A DNA stretch of 64,000 nucleotides from Dromaius novaehollandiae. Lineage: Eukaryota > Chordata > Aves > Casuariiformes > Dromaiidae. Both the position numbers and the translations under genes were made by a program. The stretch is taken from contig NC_088130.1 in the NCBI RefSeq assembly GCF_036370855.1, positions 69,974,941-70,038,940 of the forward strand, given 5' to 3'. The notes under the pieces are model-generated. The model was not told the DNA's origin and did not search any database. It saw only the letters and a list, made by a program, of their open reading frames with translations. Positions 12,896 through 27,800 of this stretch are shown here, piece after piece (position 1 is the first letter of the stretch; the number at the start of each line of letters is the position of its first letter).

Positions 12896-15800
12896 CCAGA
12901 ACCCAGCCTATGTGTAAGATTCATTCACGACACGGGAAAAGCTTCCAATAGTAACGTCCTAATAGATGAAATAACTAATATATCTACAACCAACACATCT
13001 CCTGAACTCTCTGTTGAGAGGTTCTTTGAATATTTCAGATGAAGGACACTAACTACATATTTCGAATGGCCAGACACAGATTGGTTCCTCTAAGTCAGTG
13101 ATTAAGTTCACCTTATTCAGGTATAGGCATACCTACAAGATTTCGTCATTCAGAAATAAAGACGTACTTACATTGCTTGATTACTATCACAAAACAAAAT
13201 CTTTTCCTGTTCTGGGAACTATGGCAATATATCAGCTAGTAGGAATATCAATGTTCCCTGCTCAATTTTATTCATTATTCTGAGCATTTCATGCTCCACG
13301 AATGGTTTCCAAAAAACCTTTCAGTTCACTAACTTTCCAAAGACATGTATTTCCAGAAGCATCAATGTGCTCCAGACATTAAACGAAAGAAGACATTTAA
13401 AAGCTCAATAACATATTTCCAGGTCTTTCAAATCCTATAATCTCAGCAGTCACTTATAACCAGACAGTGTGTTTAATCATTAGTCTCTACTATGTTTTCC
13501 TTTCAAGATAAAAAACTGTCAGGCATATTTTTATAAGCACAGCAGCGTGCTGTTTCTATTGGATTCTTATTCAATCTTATTTCATTGTCTCTTCAAAAGC
13601 ACTTCAAATAAATCAAATAACTTAATTTGCAAGTGAAATGTAAAAATGTTTACACTGAAAGTACTGAAAAGATTTATGTAGGATAAAGCAAAACTCCTCC
13701 CGTGGCTCTGCAGTAGATCAACCTATTGCCTTTATTGCCAGTACTGAAAGGTCAGTAAGAATGCATAATGCTAAGATAGGAGAAAAGTATATTGCTAGAA
13801 CAGTATTTTTAAATCACTTCTACTGCTGTATATTAATGCTGCAAAACAAAGACATTTATTAGCATATAATATCCCTGATTCCAGCTGAAACCAGGAGACA
13901 TTAATAGGTCATTGAAGACACTGAGTTCTAGGCTGCTAATGATGAGAATCTCAAAGTTACATGCATAAATCTAGCTGCCTAGACATGTCTGTGAAAGAAG
14001 GCTCAAGTACATTTTTATACTTGTTCTTGAAACTGAAGGGATGCCAAAGAATTTAGAAACATTTGTGGTAAATTGTTTGCATAAAACAAACAACGAGTAA
14101 AATATGAGCAAGTTTATACACAAACTTGCCTATGCAAGTCTCTCTCTTCAGGCCCCTCTAGCAGCACAGCTGCAGGGCAGACTAGAAGATGACCACAACC
14201 AATCTCTTTCAACATCTGTAGAAGAAAATATAAACTTCAGGATTAAGTTGAGGTCCTATTTTTAACTAACAAAGGAATATAGAAAAAATTCTTGAAAGCC
14301 CATGAAGTACAGATTAAATCACTCAGAAATAACAAACGTTATTTACCTTAAAAAAAAAAAAAACAAACAGCATTAATTTAGATTCTAATCTTATATTTAA
14401 TGTACTTACTCTTAGCGACATACAAGTAATCTAAAATCATAGTAATATGAAGTGAGCATAGTTTCATCTATATTTTATATACCAATATTTTAATTTCTGC
14501 TTATGCAAAAAGCCTAATCAAAACCTTTTCCTAAGACTACCTCACAGTTATACTATTCGAAAGCCTCATGTTTGTGGAAAGAAAAAAATTAAAAATAAAA
14601 TGAAGGCATGCTTTAAATAAAAAGAAATCAGCATGAAATGTGTGGTTCACACATTAGAAATGGCAGATGACAAAGAACATCAGTATACAGGACTAGGCTA
14701 TAACTTGTTAGGTGTTTTCACACACTACTGTAAATTATGAAATCCCTAAGAATAGAACACTTTAAAAGGAAAACATTGCAAGCTCTTACAGAAAACCTTT
14801 CAAACTTCTGAGGAGAACTGTTGTATTAGATATCTATATTATGTCCAGCAATGTAGTATGTGAGCATCAGTTAAATGCACTTGTCATCTCCCTATATGGT
14901 ACATCAATTATTTTCCTTCTGTATGCTTCCCTATATGGTACATCAATTATTTTACTTCTGTATGCTTAAGCCTTTTATTTTTAAGCTACTGTATAGCTGC
15001 TATATTCTTCAGCACTTGGAAGGCTACACTGTTGTTTAAAAATAAACAAATAAGAGAACAATCTGCATCAATTAAGAAAGGCCCAGTCCTGAAACAAACA
15101 CAGAAAAAATACCTGGCCTTGTTTAGCTGCATAACTATAAACAGACACCCAGATTTGTACAGACAAATAGAGTTGCCTCAGAAAACAAGCTTCCTGGCAC
15201 ATATTAAAAACGTGAACTATTTCTGCTCAGAACAGGAAGATGAACATAATAACTTCAAAACTTGCACAGGAGAATCTATTGGTGTTAACAGTCATAACTC
15301 TCCTCATTTAGAAGAATATTATTCAGGCAGATGACTAGCACTGAAGTTTGTTCTCTTTAGTCACAAGCCAACTCCTGAATTACTCAAACTTTTTTTTCAT
15401 ATTTAACCTCACCTTGATATTTTCTTGGGTAGTAGCAGAGCATTCCCTCTATTTAAAAATTTGCATCTACCACTACTAAAAATTAAACATACATGTACAT
15501 CTCAGAAGCAGACTGCGTTAAGCAGAAATGAACTATATGAACTATAGGAAAGGATTTTTTAGGATATCCTTAAACACAGTATTTACTAACAAACCTTATT
15601 TTGATTGAGAGAATCATTCCTTAGTCTCTGTTTGTTCTTCTGCAATTTACTGGGCATCATCTTTCCCGTTCTGAAGTCAAAACTGCTGAGATCAACAGTG
15701 TTTCCCAGGTATCTTGCCAACTGAGGCTTGCTTCTGAACTTCTTACCACTTGGACTAAAAAGAAGAAAACACTTTAGTATGTTTTGTTGTACAACAGGAT

Positions 15801-18800
15801 ACAACCTTGACTTCTTATAAAAGGTTTTATACCTTGTTAAATATCTGTGAAGTTTCCATATCTTTACTCCATGTGGCATGTTCATTGATGCACTGATTAG
15901 TGATGGTATACCTGCCCAGTCTCTGCATATCCAGTCCGAACCTTTGCATAAGATTTAACTTATGTCTCAAGCTGATGGACACTAGGATACACTACACCCT
16001 GTGTAGCCTTCGCAGTTACTCCAAACTAAATTCAAGTATAAGCAGTATACAATGGAACGTCAGGCTGTGCACAAGTGAAGGAACCTCTCTGCACAAAACC
16101 AGATCAAAGGCGAAGCCTAAACTGATTGCTGACTAAGGCCAAACAAGACTCAACAGCAACCCTTCTCAGCTATCAAACAGCAGGGCATTAAACAGGAGCG
16201 CAGCACCAAGATTTGAGGTGACATAACATCACTTATCTATTCAGTCACTAATACTGTTGAGCAAAGCCAGAAAAGTAACTGAGCAATGAGCAAGCAAGCA
16301 GCAAGCAAGATGATGCAAAATATGAAGCAGGTCCAAAGCTGCAACTGTGTATATGAATGGTAGATCCCACCACAATAGATGAAATTAGTTATACAAAATT
16401 TACAAAATCAGCTTCACTTGGAACTATTCCCACTTACCCCAAATTTCCAGCTGATGTTTTGAGTAATATTGGCAAATATCCAATTTACAGTTATCCTAAG
16501 AAAGTGGTATTTCTACCAATCTTCACATTACAGAACTTTCTAACCCCTCATCTATACTATGGTCTCAAGCCTCCGGAACAGCGACACACACATCGTGCAC
16601 GCGCTGTCAGCACTGAACATGCATTTCAGCCCTGCGGATTTTCACTGACATTATAGGGGCTTCAAGTGGACTTAATATAACAGTCTGCATGTCCTGCGTG
16701 CAGGTCACTGCCAACGTGCAGCTTATTGACAAAAAGCTACATACAGTTACCTCCACTGTAAGGGACAATGGTGCTACCTCCTGACCCAAAAGTTTGGCAG
16801 AAAACCAAGTGTCGAGAAATGCTATATAAAACTCTCAGACTGCAACACCAGTTTATGATAGCCTCTCAGTACATAGTCATGAAAACAGCTAAATATTCGT
16901 CACATGAAGTCAACAGTCACTTGAATGTCTAATGCAAACTTCTATCCAACAAATTTAGCCAAATATCAAAAGCTTCCAGACTGCTGAAACCCAACAGATT
17001 AACAGTGCTCACAACATTTTTCAGGCCACTTCCTTTATGCAGAAAGATACTAAAGATTTTTGTTTTCTTCACTTCTCCAAAGTGTTTTTTTTCAAACGTA
17101 TAAATACCTCAAGGCAAGAACTTCCACACAGAATAATATGTATTGAATTCTGGGAAAAATACCTAATTAAGACCAACATTTTAAAAAGTTATTTAAAAGA
17201 ATCCAGGAATACAGACAGATAATTAACAAGAGGTAGAGGGTGGGGGGGGAAGAAACCTTAAAACAGATTGCAGTCTGAAGCTAACCTCCTCAAGGATGGG
17301 TGTGGGAGGGGTAAACAAACCCTCCCCCCTCCCCCAAACTCTATTCCACTTCTCATTAGGCACAGAATTGAAACTACAGTATACGCCAAACTAAATACAA
17401 CACACTTTAGTTTTATTTTAGATAGTGGAAATTAACGCCCTAGCTTGTTAACAGTAGGAAAAATTCTGCACCGCAAGGTCAGAGACAGAGCAAGCTCCTT
17501 GCATGGCAACTCAGTTTCCCATTAAAATAATCATGTATATTGCCTCTCACTCTTCTTCAAGCACTCACATGAGACAAGTTCAGGATAAAACTTTGTCAAG
17601 AATTACTGGCTTCCTAGCCAAATGTTCCTGTTTTCTAACAACAGAGTGGAAGGGCTGACTTTACTGAATAGAGCCTCCTGTTGTGAATTGCCTTCCCAAC
17701 TTTCCTCATGAACATAAAACACTGAACAAAAAGGAGAAAACAATGACTTTAAGCAAACCCTGAAGTCAGTGTTTATGCTCTCTGTTCCAAAAACTTTTTT
17801 TTAATTAAAACCTGTATATACTCAGTCGTTTTAGCCAATAGCTAAACAACAAGCAAAAGGATATAAAAGTTTGACAAGTACATCTTCTACTATGTACTAA
17901 TTTTTATACCAAAGAAGAAATTCATTTCATTCTTTCATTTTTCCCATACCACTACCTTCTTTTGTTCTGTAAGGAACTAACAGACTCTCATCAAGAAAGT
18001 ACTCTTCTTATTAATTTTCCTCTTCAGCTTCCTTGGAGAGAAATGCCTCACCTATCCCTTGAGTTAATTCGAATTCCAGCAGTGGGAAGCTATCAGCCTA
18101 GCTTCACTAAAAACTCTTCGTGTAGAACTCTGAAAACAGAATTCAGAAGCAAACTTTATTAATGCATCCAATACCTTTTAATTCTGTTATTGATGCTTCT
18201 AACATCTTTTCTTATTACTACGATTAACCTAAAAGCAAACAAAATAATACGATCCGATATTCCTAATTCGTGTCTGCATGGATCATCGGCAGGGTTGGTA
18301 TTAAAGTCTATTTCAATCCACAGCACAAAATCTACCACTTAAGTTAATGGTGAAACTATTAGTAGTGGCAGGCTGTAATCCATCAGCAAAATATCTATTT
18401 TCACCTTGAATTCAGTGTTAATAAGAACCACATTTTCAGGTTGAGATTAAAAAATAAAAGTTTAAAAAAAATCCAAGACAAAGAGTACATGCTTTGAGAA
18501 AAATCTTTTTACAAAATGGCCAGTCTCACAAAAAAAGAAGCAACTGAAAATAGTTTTTTTTTTTTTTAATAAAGTGTGTTTGGTAATCTATCCATAGCTT
18601 TTGCATTAATGTTTGCCCACACCAGTGTGAAGGATGAGATCAACTTGCTACAGCTGTCCTTGACTTGATATGAAAAGAACAAACTAAGAAGGCAGGTGTA
18701 TTTAGAGAGAGGAATCTCTCAGCCTTAGCTTTGCCTCCCAGCTCCAGTCAGGGACCTATTCTGAGCGAGTTTGCAATTCCACTGCTCATTCGTAGTGTTC

Positions 18801-21800
18801 CACCTCTTTCCCAAATGCCACCGGCTCAGGCGAGCACCCAGGGACATCAGCACTTCCCCGTCTCCCCAGAAGCATGTGTCAGTTGCATCCTACCGCATTC
18901 ATATCGTTGTCAATGCATCTTTTCCTTCCAAATGGTTAACCAGCCTTCTGCCATCTCTGACAAAAAGCAGAAATTCTCTCTCTTAGACGTTAAGAGCATA
19001 GTCTTCCATGCCCTTCTCTAATTCCCTATTATTTTCATCCTAAACAATTCCCTTATATTTAAAGTCATCCAGTTCCTCCTGATTATTTTCTGATCCTCAC
19101 TTGTTCTGATGATGTCCTAGATATGAAACTTGTTGATGATGCATAGCACACTCCACTTCTGCATCCAAGTTAATAAATACTAACATCAGATTAGTTCTAA
19201 GAATATCATTTGTGCAGCTCCATTAGTAACTTCCTACAACCAAGAAGCTATTGTTTTACAGTAACCTACTACCGTTTCCTCTTCAACCCATACCTTAACC
19301 ACTTTATATCTCCCATTCTTCTCCAGCTTCAATTATATCTACTGACACTCAATAGAAAGTGAATTTCACCGAAGTCCAACAGATTGAGCAGCATTCCTCC
19401 TGCTTAACTCAGAACATTGTATCAGTGCAATCTATTGTGCAATCTATTGTGCAACTACATTTCAATTGATTCATTTACCACTAACTTCCCTATCCTTAAT
19501 TGTTACACATTTTGAAGTTTCTAAAAGTTCATGTGATACAGACATATGGAGATGGAGAAAATAGATGGTGTGTGAGCCTTACGGTTTAACCTCAGTAGGA
19601 GGCAAACAAAACACCTATTGGCTTTCCCTTTGGTTTCAAGGAAGAGATATTTTATAATTTTTCTACTTTGAAAATGTAGGCTGTCAAGCCAATAAAGTAA
19701 GAGCTTAATTTCTGAATCATTCCCAGATTATCTTTAATCTCTACCCTGCTCTTGCTCCAGAGTCTCCTCACTTCTCTTACCTGCAGAGAAAGTTCCACTC
19801 CGTAGAAGTCAAATAGAAGGGTTATGTGCAGAGGCTTTATTTGAACGTTTATTAAATCATTAGTATGCACTAATGGAAAAGGTGACATTACAGAGTCTAT
19901 TTAAACCAGTATGCCTATATGCAAGACTTCTACTTCCACATCTTCGAGGAAACTATGAAACAGCATTTTCTGCTTTTTTTAAAAAAAGGGAGTTAAAACC
20001 AAGTTTAAGCTCAAACTTGGTTTTCAGTAGGAAAGAAGGGTAGAAGGAGGGGTTTTATGCTTTGTTTGCTCTGAGAAGGGACTCTGGATGAAGGAGATAT
20101 CTTAGAAGTCAAATTGAAAAGGATGTTGAAGGAGTCTCACACTTCAAACTCAAACTTGCTGTAAAAGATTTTAAAAATGTATTGCTTTGAGTTCACATAT
20201 TCTAAAATTTAAACTGCTAGAAAAGTCAGAAACATGGATCAGTACATTATTTCAAGAAGAAATTACATAGATATGGAGGAAACCAGTAAAACTTGCCCTC
20301 ATCCACATGTTCTGGACATTCCTTAATTTTACACTGACTTCTTTCATGCAACAAGAAGGCAGTGAAAGAGTTCTTTCAGGGTGCTGTGACACAGAGGAGC
20401 CTCTGGTTTGACTAAATTACAGCATGACCCAACATTGAGACAATTTAAAATTGCAAGATAAATGTGTAATCACACAGAAATATCTCCAACTATATCTTAT
20501 ACAATAGACTTTTGTAAGACTGTTATTCTGATAAGCACTAAGAAAGTTACAAATATTTAACCTTACCTAAACATACATAACATAAAAAACCTATAGAATG
20601 TTAACTATGTTAAGAATTAGTTAGCTTCAGTTAAAAGTTTCCATATATTTCCCAAATATAAATGTAATATATAGTGTATTTAAATAGAAGACTTAGTTCT
20701 CTCATATTTGAGACACACATAACCACTGGAACAGTCAAACTTTACCTTGTCAAGTTAAATGCTGTACAATTTTTTTTCAACATAACCAGTTAAGGAAAAA
20801 CAGTAAATCTCAAAAGAGGTAATATCTGCAACAAATCTAAAAACCATTCATTCAATAATGTTACCAAGCCTCAAATCACATTATACAAGATTAAATGGAG
20901 AACACAACCTTCACCAGCTATATGCTTGTGTAAATTCACATACTATACAAATTGAAGTTCTTAGTGGGCTGAAAGTGATTATGTTACATAACGAGCCTGC
21001 AAGAGCTTTATTAATAAAGACACTTTTTCAGATGTTTCCAGCAAAGCGGTAGAACTAATATACAAGAAAGCTACCTTGAATTTCATTGTACAGCAAAACC
21101 TGCTTGATACTTCCCTATCTGTCCTCCTCCCCCAACTCAAAATGCACAAGTTTACATGCAAGGTAGTAGTTCAGCTTATTAAAACAATAATCTTAATGTA
21201 GGCAGACATTTCTGTTTTCAGTTGCTTTCAAAAAAATTTGGGCAAACTGCTTCATTTGTATTGTGCTTTTGTATGCTGGCCCTCCCCATCAAACAGACTT
21301 TGGGGAAAATTTTCAACCACAGCAAACTAGATGCTCCAACAGCAGTTGATAGTAGGGAAAACAGGTCACCTTCTCTGAGTTAAAAATGTCTTTCCTTTTT
21401 GTTTTTTTAAAGCAGCTCTAGCTTCGCAGTTTTGCAGCAATGACCAAAATAAGAAGAAACTGAAGGAAGAGGTGATCTCATGGCTGTTAAAACCAAAATA
21501 CATTCCTTTAATTTAGCAAGTATTCGCCTCTATTATAGCACTGCAGGGTCAATTTATGCAAGTCAGTCACACCAGTTTTCCAAAGGTAGCCAACAGCTGC
21601 ATGGTTCCTGTTTTCTGAGGGCCCAATCTGACAGGCTGCAGTCTGACCTAGAGGAATGCTGAAAAGTCAGATACCAATGGAGGAGCAATGCTAAACACCT
21701 TTGAAAAGGCATGTCTGATTAAAGACACTTTAATTTGGCTACTTAACAGAGGTGGAGCAAGGCAAAGTACTTCTACCAATCACCCCCCTCCATGAAGTGG

Positions 21801-24800
21801 GAATGAAGCCCAGCAAAGTAAGGAAACTGAAAATTTATCCGAGTATTTCACAATGTAATAGTAACTAAGACCGCAGAAAGCCCACAATAAAATTAGTTGT
21901 TTGATCTTATGTTCAAGCAAACCTAATACTGGACAGCTGCTCTTTAAAGCCTCCTATGTAGCTGACCTCTGAGGTACATGGTAGATTTATTCAACTAGGA
22001 AATAAAAGCTGCTCTATAATCATTGGAAGAGATCCTTTCTCGAAGATTTGATTGCAAATACTCAAACATATATTCTAAGACATTCAAAGATTTGGTAAAG
22101 AAGTCACTACATGAATGGTATAAATTCAGAACTTGATTATCTGATTTCCCTTGCAACAACACTTTTTTTTTTTTTAAACACAATAGTACATAAAGTTTAT
22201 ATTGCCACACTAATCATCAATAGCAATTGATACTGGTGAACTTTAAAAGGTTATTTTCTAGATCTTTATTTAGTCTTCTATTTCTGAAAATATTTTAGCT
22301 TATCCAACTCCATTCCTATGTTTCCTAAAAAACACAGTCTGAAGAGCTGCCTTACTGGGACAGAGGACTCATTCATTGTGTCCTTGTGTAATACAATCAA
22401 AGTGTCACCCCTCTGACTTGATAATAAACATTATTATTCAGTACAGTGATGAATTCACCCTATAAAGAAAATTAAGTATATTTTACATACGAAGACCCTC
22501 TTTGCCAACATGGTGCAACCAGCATTGCCCACACTGCGCCTACCTTAAGTAGGGGAGATTGTCACCATGCATTTTCAGAGAGCAATGCAAGTTAACTGAG
22601 CCATGGAAAGCCAAGGCAACAGAACCAAGTGTTTCACTGAAACTTCCAGCCACTTGCCGAAGGTAGGGTATCACTGCAGGAGCAACATGCTTCAGGTATA
22701 ACTTTGATTTATCTGTCATGGACTTCCGCGGTCAAGTGGGTAAGCAGCATATAGTGTGTGCTGCAGTAGATTTCTAACATAACCAATCTGAGGTTTTACT
22801 TTCTCCTTCCAAAAGGCAACAGAAAGACACCCAAAATACTAAAACTAAAAGCTAAAGATGATCAGATTCTTGCCCACGCAAAAAACCTGAAGGTTAGGGT
22901 AACTCATTCGTTATTATCATTGTCCTTGCTTTGGTTTTCATTTAAGTTTAGAAAAGCAGTGCAATTATGAGCAGTGAAGGAGAAAAGATACAAATTTTCA
23001 GAAGAGATTAGAAGAACAAGATGGTAACTCAAAATTCTGCTAAATTAAGGTCATCCCATAAACTGGGTGCACTGCAGAAAAAATATAACGGGAGCAGCAC
23101 TAATAAATTAATAAGCAGCTAATGCTGCCAATTTTTTTCTTGTGCAGAAGCTGAAACAGATTTCCAAGAGTTAGACCCAACTATTAGAACTTGTTCTATG
23201 CTCTAATTACCTTTGGAAACAAAAACAACAAAGAAGCAATATGCCTATGTATAACACAGGCCCAATTGGCCCAATTCAGGCTCCAGAAGCATTAGTTATG
23301 AAGTTACCTCTCATTTGCTTCTCAACACCTAGGTAAAGGTCTCCCTCAAAGAAAGAAAAAAAGAAAGGTATAAAATTAAACTAATCCTACTGTCAGTGGA
23401 AACTTTCTGGCACTTATCTTACTGTCAAACCACAAAACGAACTTCAAAGGGATGTCTGTTTGCCCCATGGGTATACCTATACTGGAAAAGCTTCCGTAGT
23501 CAAACTTAACAGCCTATTAGAATCCATTGAAAGTGGTGTCAAACTACTTGGCTTTATAAATTTTGTCTAGAAAAAGCATAGGAGTTCTTGTTTGCCTTTT
23601 TCCCACGAAGAACAAATGCATCAAAAGAGAATATTAAGTTGCTGTTGTTCTGAAAGAAGCAATTCCATGCCAGAGTTTCAGAAATGCTAGGGGTTATATA
23701 CACTAGCGAATTTTAGTGATAGAAAGAAGAGGTCATTAAAGCCGAAGTAGAGATACCTGTGTTAGAAGTTCCTTACTCAGACTTTTACAGGACATTTGAA
23801 GCATTATGGAGCCTTTTGGTAGGACAGCAGCACCCCCTACCTCATAGCGCCCTGAATAAATAATACATTAAAAAAAAATCACAGTGCCAATTTTCAACAG
23901 TGTGAGAACTTACAGAAATAAATTACTAGTAGTAGAGTCAGAAACAAAAATTTTCTTAAAGCAGAAACAATTTTGCAGATAATTTTTGATTACACTAAGA
24001 GAACAACAGTTACAACAAATTGGAAGTAAGGTTCATACGCGCACAGGAGCTTGATTTAAAAGAAAAACCAGATGAATACCCTTACGGACAAGATATTGCC
24101 TTTTAGAATTACTTTGCAACATTTTATTTAAGGAAAGTGAAAGAATGCTCTCAGATTATCATACTGCAAATATGGGGATGACATTATAAAGGATATCCTA
24201 GCAAAGAGGATGAACAAAAACTCCTTTCCAGCTCACCTTTGCTGTAAGCCGACCTCTAACGTTATAGTAGAGACAAGATGCTCATTAACAGAATTCATAT
24301 CTTCTTTAAGCTAGGAAAGATCACGTATACCCTTGGCAGTGGCTGAGTATTTCAAACCAATTCAAGAGAACACTATTTCGTGTCAGCACTGTCATGATCT
24401 TCCTTTTGACTTCAGTTCATATCATTGTAACAGAAAGCATTCCTGGTTCTAGAATCAGAACATCCGTATCCATTATGATACACACTCCAGCTACAGGCAC
24501 AGCAAAATAGAGATATTGTCTGTATAAACTTTCAGGAAGTTATCTGATGTGTGGATTAAAGTCTAAAACAAGTATCTATTCTGAGAAAACTATGCTGGTT
24601 TTGCCTTTGTCCTACACTCAGTATCCTGCTTTTTAATGCAGTGTTCTCTAGATCAAGTGAGTTTATATTACTAACTATATTTTTCCTCCCTCAATCTCAG
24701 CTATAAAAGAATAAGATTTTTCTCCATCACCATTAATTAAGGTTCTGCAAGCCAAGCAAGGCCCCTGGTGTCACCTGTGCAAGCCTACTATCTTCAATCA

Positions 24801-27800
24801 AGACACACATGGAAATTATTTCTTCTGATTGCCAACAAAAAAATTAAGGAATTGGAAGTTTAAGTGAATTATTCTGAAGATGTATACACTTAAAATGCAA
24901 TGCACATTTTCATCATTGTCCTACAATTGCCAAAAAGGTGTAATATTACTCTTCAAAAGGTTATGCCAAATCCCAACTATGCCAGTTTATAGGGAATACT
25001 AGTCTGTGTGAGGCATACCAACCAGATCCTGCTTTGTGCCCAGCTACATGTTTTAGCAACACAGTGTTTACTGACATTCATTTATATTTTTTTAAAAAGA
25101 GCTAGAGCGACATAAGTCTTTTGAATGTATTTGGCCTGCTCTACTTATTGGATCAAAACAGATTTTCATTTGTTTTAAATATAGCAATGCTGAAATCTGC
25201 CTCATAGCTATAACAGAATGGAAAGAAAAAAAAAATTTCCTATGCCAGTCCTGCCTGAAGCCACAAAAACATTTTTTTATTTGTTTCACTTTGGCTGTGC
25301 AGAAGTAGCCCTGTGACTGAACAGAAGTTATGTTATAGTCACATAAATGACTACTTATTTTTGCAAACCTGTAATCTGTAGTGAAATCAACAAACTCTGA
25401 GCTATGAGTTGCCTGGTAAGTTTTTAGTTTCAATTTTGCGGTTGTTTGGCAGAAGATCTGCATCACTGCTAACCATGCTGGAAGGCGTCCTAAAATTTGA
25501 AACATTTATTCCTACCACTTTCCCACATAAAAAAGACAGAATTCTGGAGTCAGTGATGAGCAGATTACAGTCTTGCATCTTAAACAAAAAGTGTGTTAAA
25601 GAGTTTCTTAAAAGGATTTTTGGCAACGGCAGCAAAATCTGAAGGATGAAGGCACAGATTATACATAAGGGGCTAACCTCAAAAGCTGTTTTGATCTAGT
25701 ATAGCATTTGTAAAGTATTTTCACCCCACCCATGTTTTAATAGCTTTTATGTGATAATTATGAAGGTCAGTAAGAATAATTATTATATCTGAAGAAGGGG
25801 CAAACGACATCCTACCAAAAACTACTAAAAGTGTTTTACTCTATATGATTCGCATCTTCCTAAACCATGACATGCTAAAATTCCATAAAATCATAAAGCA
25901 ATCCTGATTAAAAAAAAAAAAAAAAAAAACAAGTTCCAAAATGCAAATCAGGTAGATTGCAATAGGTATTAATCTTGCAAGAGTTCTTCTTAATTACCGA
26001 TCATTATTTAGACCATCACAGTAAATGAAGCTTTGTCCAACCCCTTGCTTTTTTCTAGCCTTAAGAAATCATAAAAACACAAACACCAGGTTTTCAGTGA
26101 GCTGAGTAAGGTGCCTTAACGAACTTAATGAGGTTACACATCATTCTTTGCACAAGAACTAAAACCTGGCAGTATTAGAACTTACTGCATTTTCCCCATA
26201 TTTTTATATTTTAATCAAGAACCTAAAATATGCAAAATACTGACATTCTACATTTTGATGGGACAGACACATGACTTAATTCAATGTTTTTAAAATAGGT
26301 CATTTTGAGCAAACCTCTGAAGTTATTCAGTTTTTCCTACATTAAATATATTCTATTAAATTCAGCAGTGAGTCTGTCTTAAGAAAAGTCGGATATTTAA
26401 ATCTGGAAACAGTAATCCTATGCATAAAATTCAGTTTAAACAATGTGCAGTAAACCAGAACCCATCCAGAAAACAGGATTCAAATTGTAGACTCAAGTTT
26501 AATCTTTCAGACAGGCTTCATAAGGCAGCACTGAAGCAAGGAAAGGCAGATGCAAAGATGTAGACAGCGATGCCAGATGCTACCCAATCATCTGCCACAA
26601 TATTAGCATACGGTTGGTAGTGCAAGTCAGACAAAGGCGGTAAAAAAAAAACAGTGATAAACAGAATTTGTCTAAAAAAGTTTTCAATTGGGTCCTTTCA
26701 AAAGCCTCAAGAAAATCAATGTTCTTCCTCCACATTTAGGGACCCCTTTGCCAGATGTTCAATTTTGTTTAGCAGCAACATGTGATGGTTCAAACGATGA
26801 CATATTCAGCACTGACAGAAACCAACTTTTCCATTGACTGGTATCAGCGAGAGGGAGCAAGCATGAATCCCCACTGCTCCCGCTGGACAGCAGAAAGACT
26901 GAATCCATTCACTGAGACAAAAGGCAACTGCTGGCTCTGCTCGGAAACAGTAACGTTTGGGAGAGGTTTCAGGTGTGGTTCATCAGATGTATATAGAGCT
27001 ATAAATAGAGGTGCTGTGGGTAAGAGGTTAGCTGTTGCAAAAGAAAGCTTCCTCTGGTGTGCAGCAGGCTGGACTTAGAGAAGCATGGCCTAAGAGCAAG
27101 ACTTCAGAATTCATTTTATTTCTACATGGAAAAAAAGAAATATTTTTTTCAGTTTCTGAAAGCAAGCGGGAGGCTGAAACAGAACTAGGTTGCTGTTGCT
27201 TCTCTTGGTTGCTCCTCTTGGTTTTACTGTAACGTGTACAGTAATAACTAGAATATTATAGTGGCAAGACTTCTCTGATTTTCACATCCTTTTAACTCTG
27301 CTAAAATTTCAACTCTTCTTACTAATGGTCATGAACTCAGCATTTTTCTCCCCTCAATAACCTCACTATACTGATAGGATATCTCAGGTACAAGTTATGG
27401 TAAGTCTGACTTAGTTTAAACGCAGTTGTGTTTGTTTTTTTAAGCTGAGGAGGGCTACATCAGAGGCAGCGTGCAGCAGCACCAGCGCTCCTCTCCCAAG
27501 GAAAAGCAGGCGAAGGGGCTCCTGACGAGCTCTGCTAGCTGCACAGCTGCCCCGGGCCTCGGCTCTGCACCAGCCCGCTGCTGGCAGCCGCCTGCTTGGC
27601 GGCAGGGAAACATGGAGCATCGCCGCACGGAGCGCGGGGCACGGCTGGCTGCCCGGGCGCTCGCACATGCGGCAGAGCGGCCCCAGCGGGGAGACCTGGC
27701 CTCCAGCCGGCTCTGCGGCCGCCTCTCCCCCGAGCTCCCCAGCGCCGGCGCGGGGAGCCGCCGCCGCCGCCCTGCGCGCTCGGCCCCGCAGGCGGCGGCC

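Noticed and set aside
15032-15334. 100-codon plus-strand ORF in MBD2 intron 2
   Set aside because: No family similarity, antisense to MBD2, and no flanking splice or promoter signals.
25092-25505. 137-codon minus-strand ORF in MBD2 intron 1
   Set aside because: No recognisable domain. A chance ORF in AT-rich intron, with an overlapping plus-strand ORF of similar quality.
26782-27078. 98-codon plus-strand ORF containing a C-W-L-C tetrapeptide, reminiscent of retroviral envelope surface proteins
   Set aside because: A four-residue match only. No LTR, primer site, gag/pol or other envelope features are nearby, and the rest of the ORF matches nothing I recognise.
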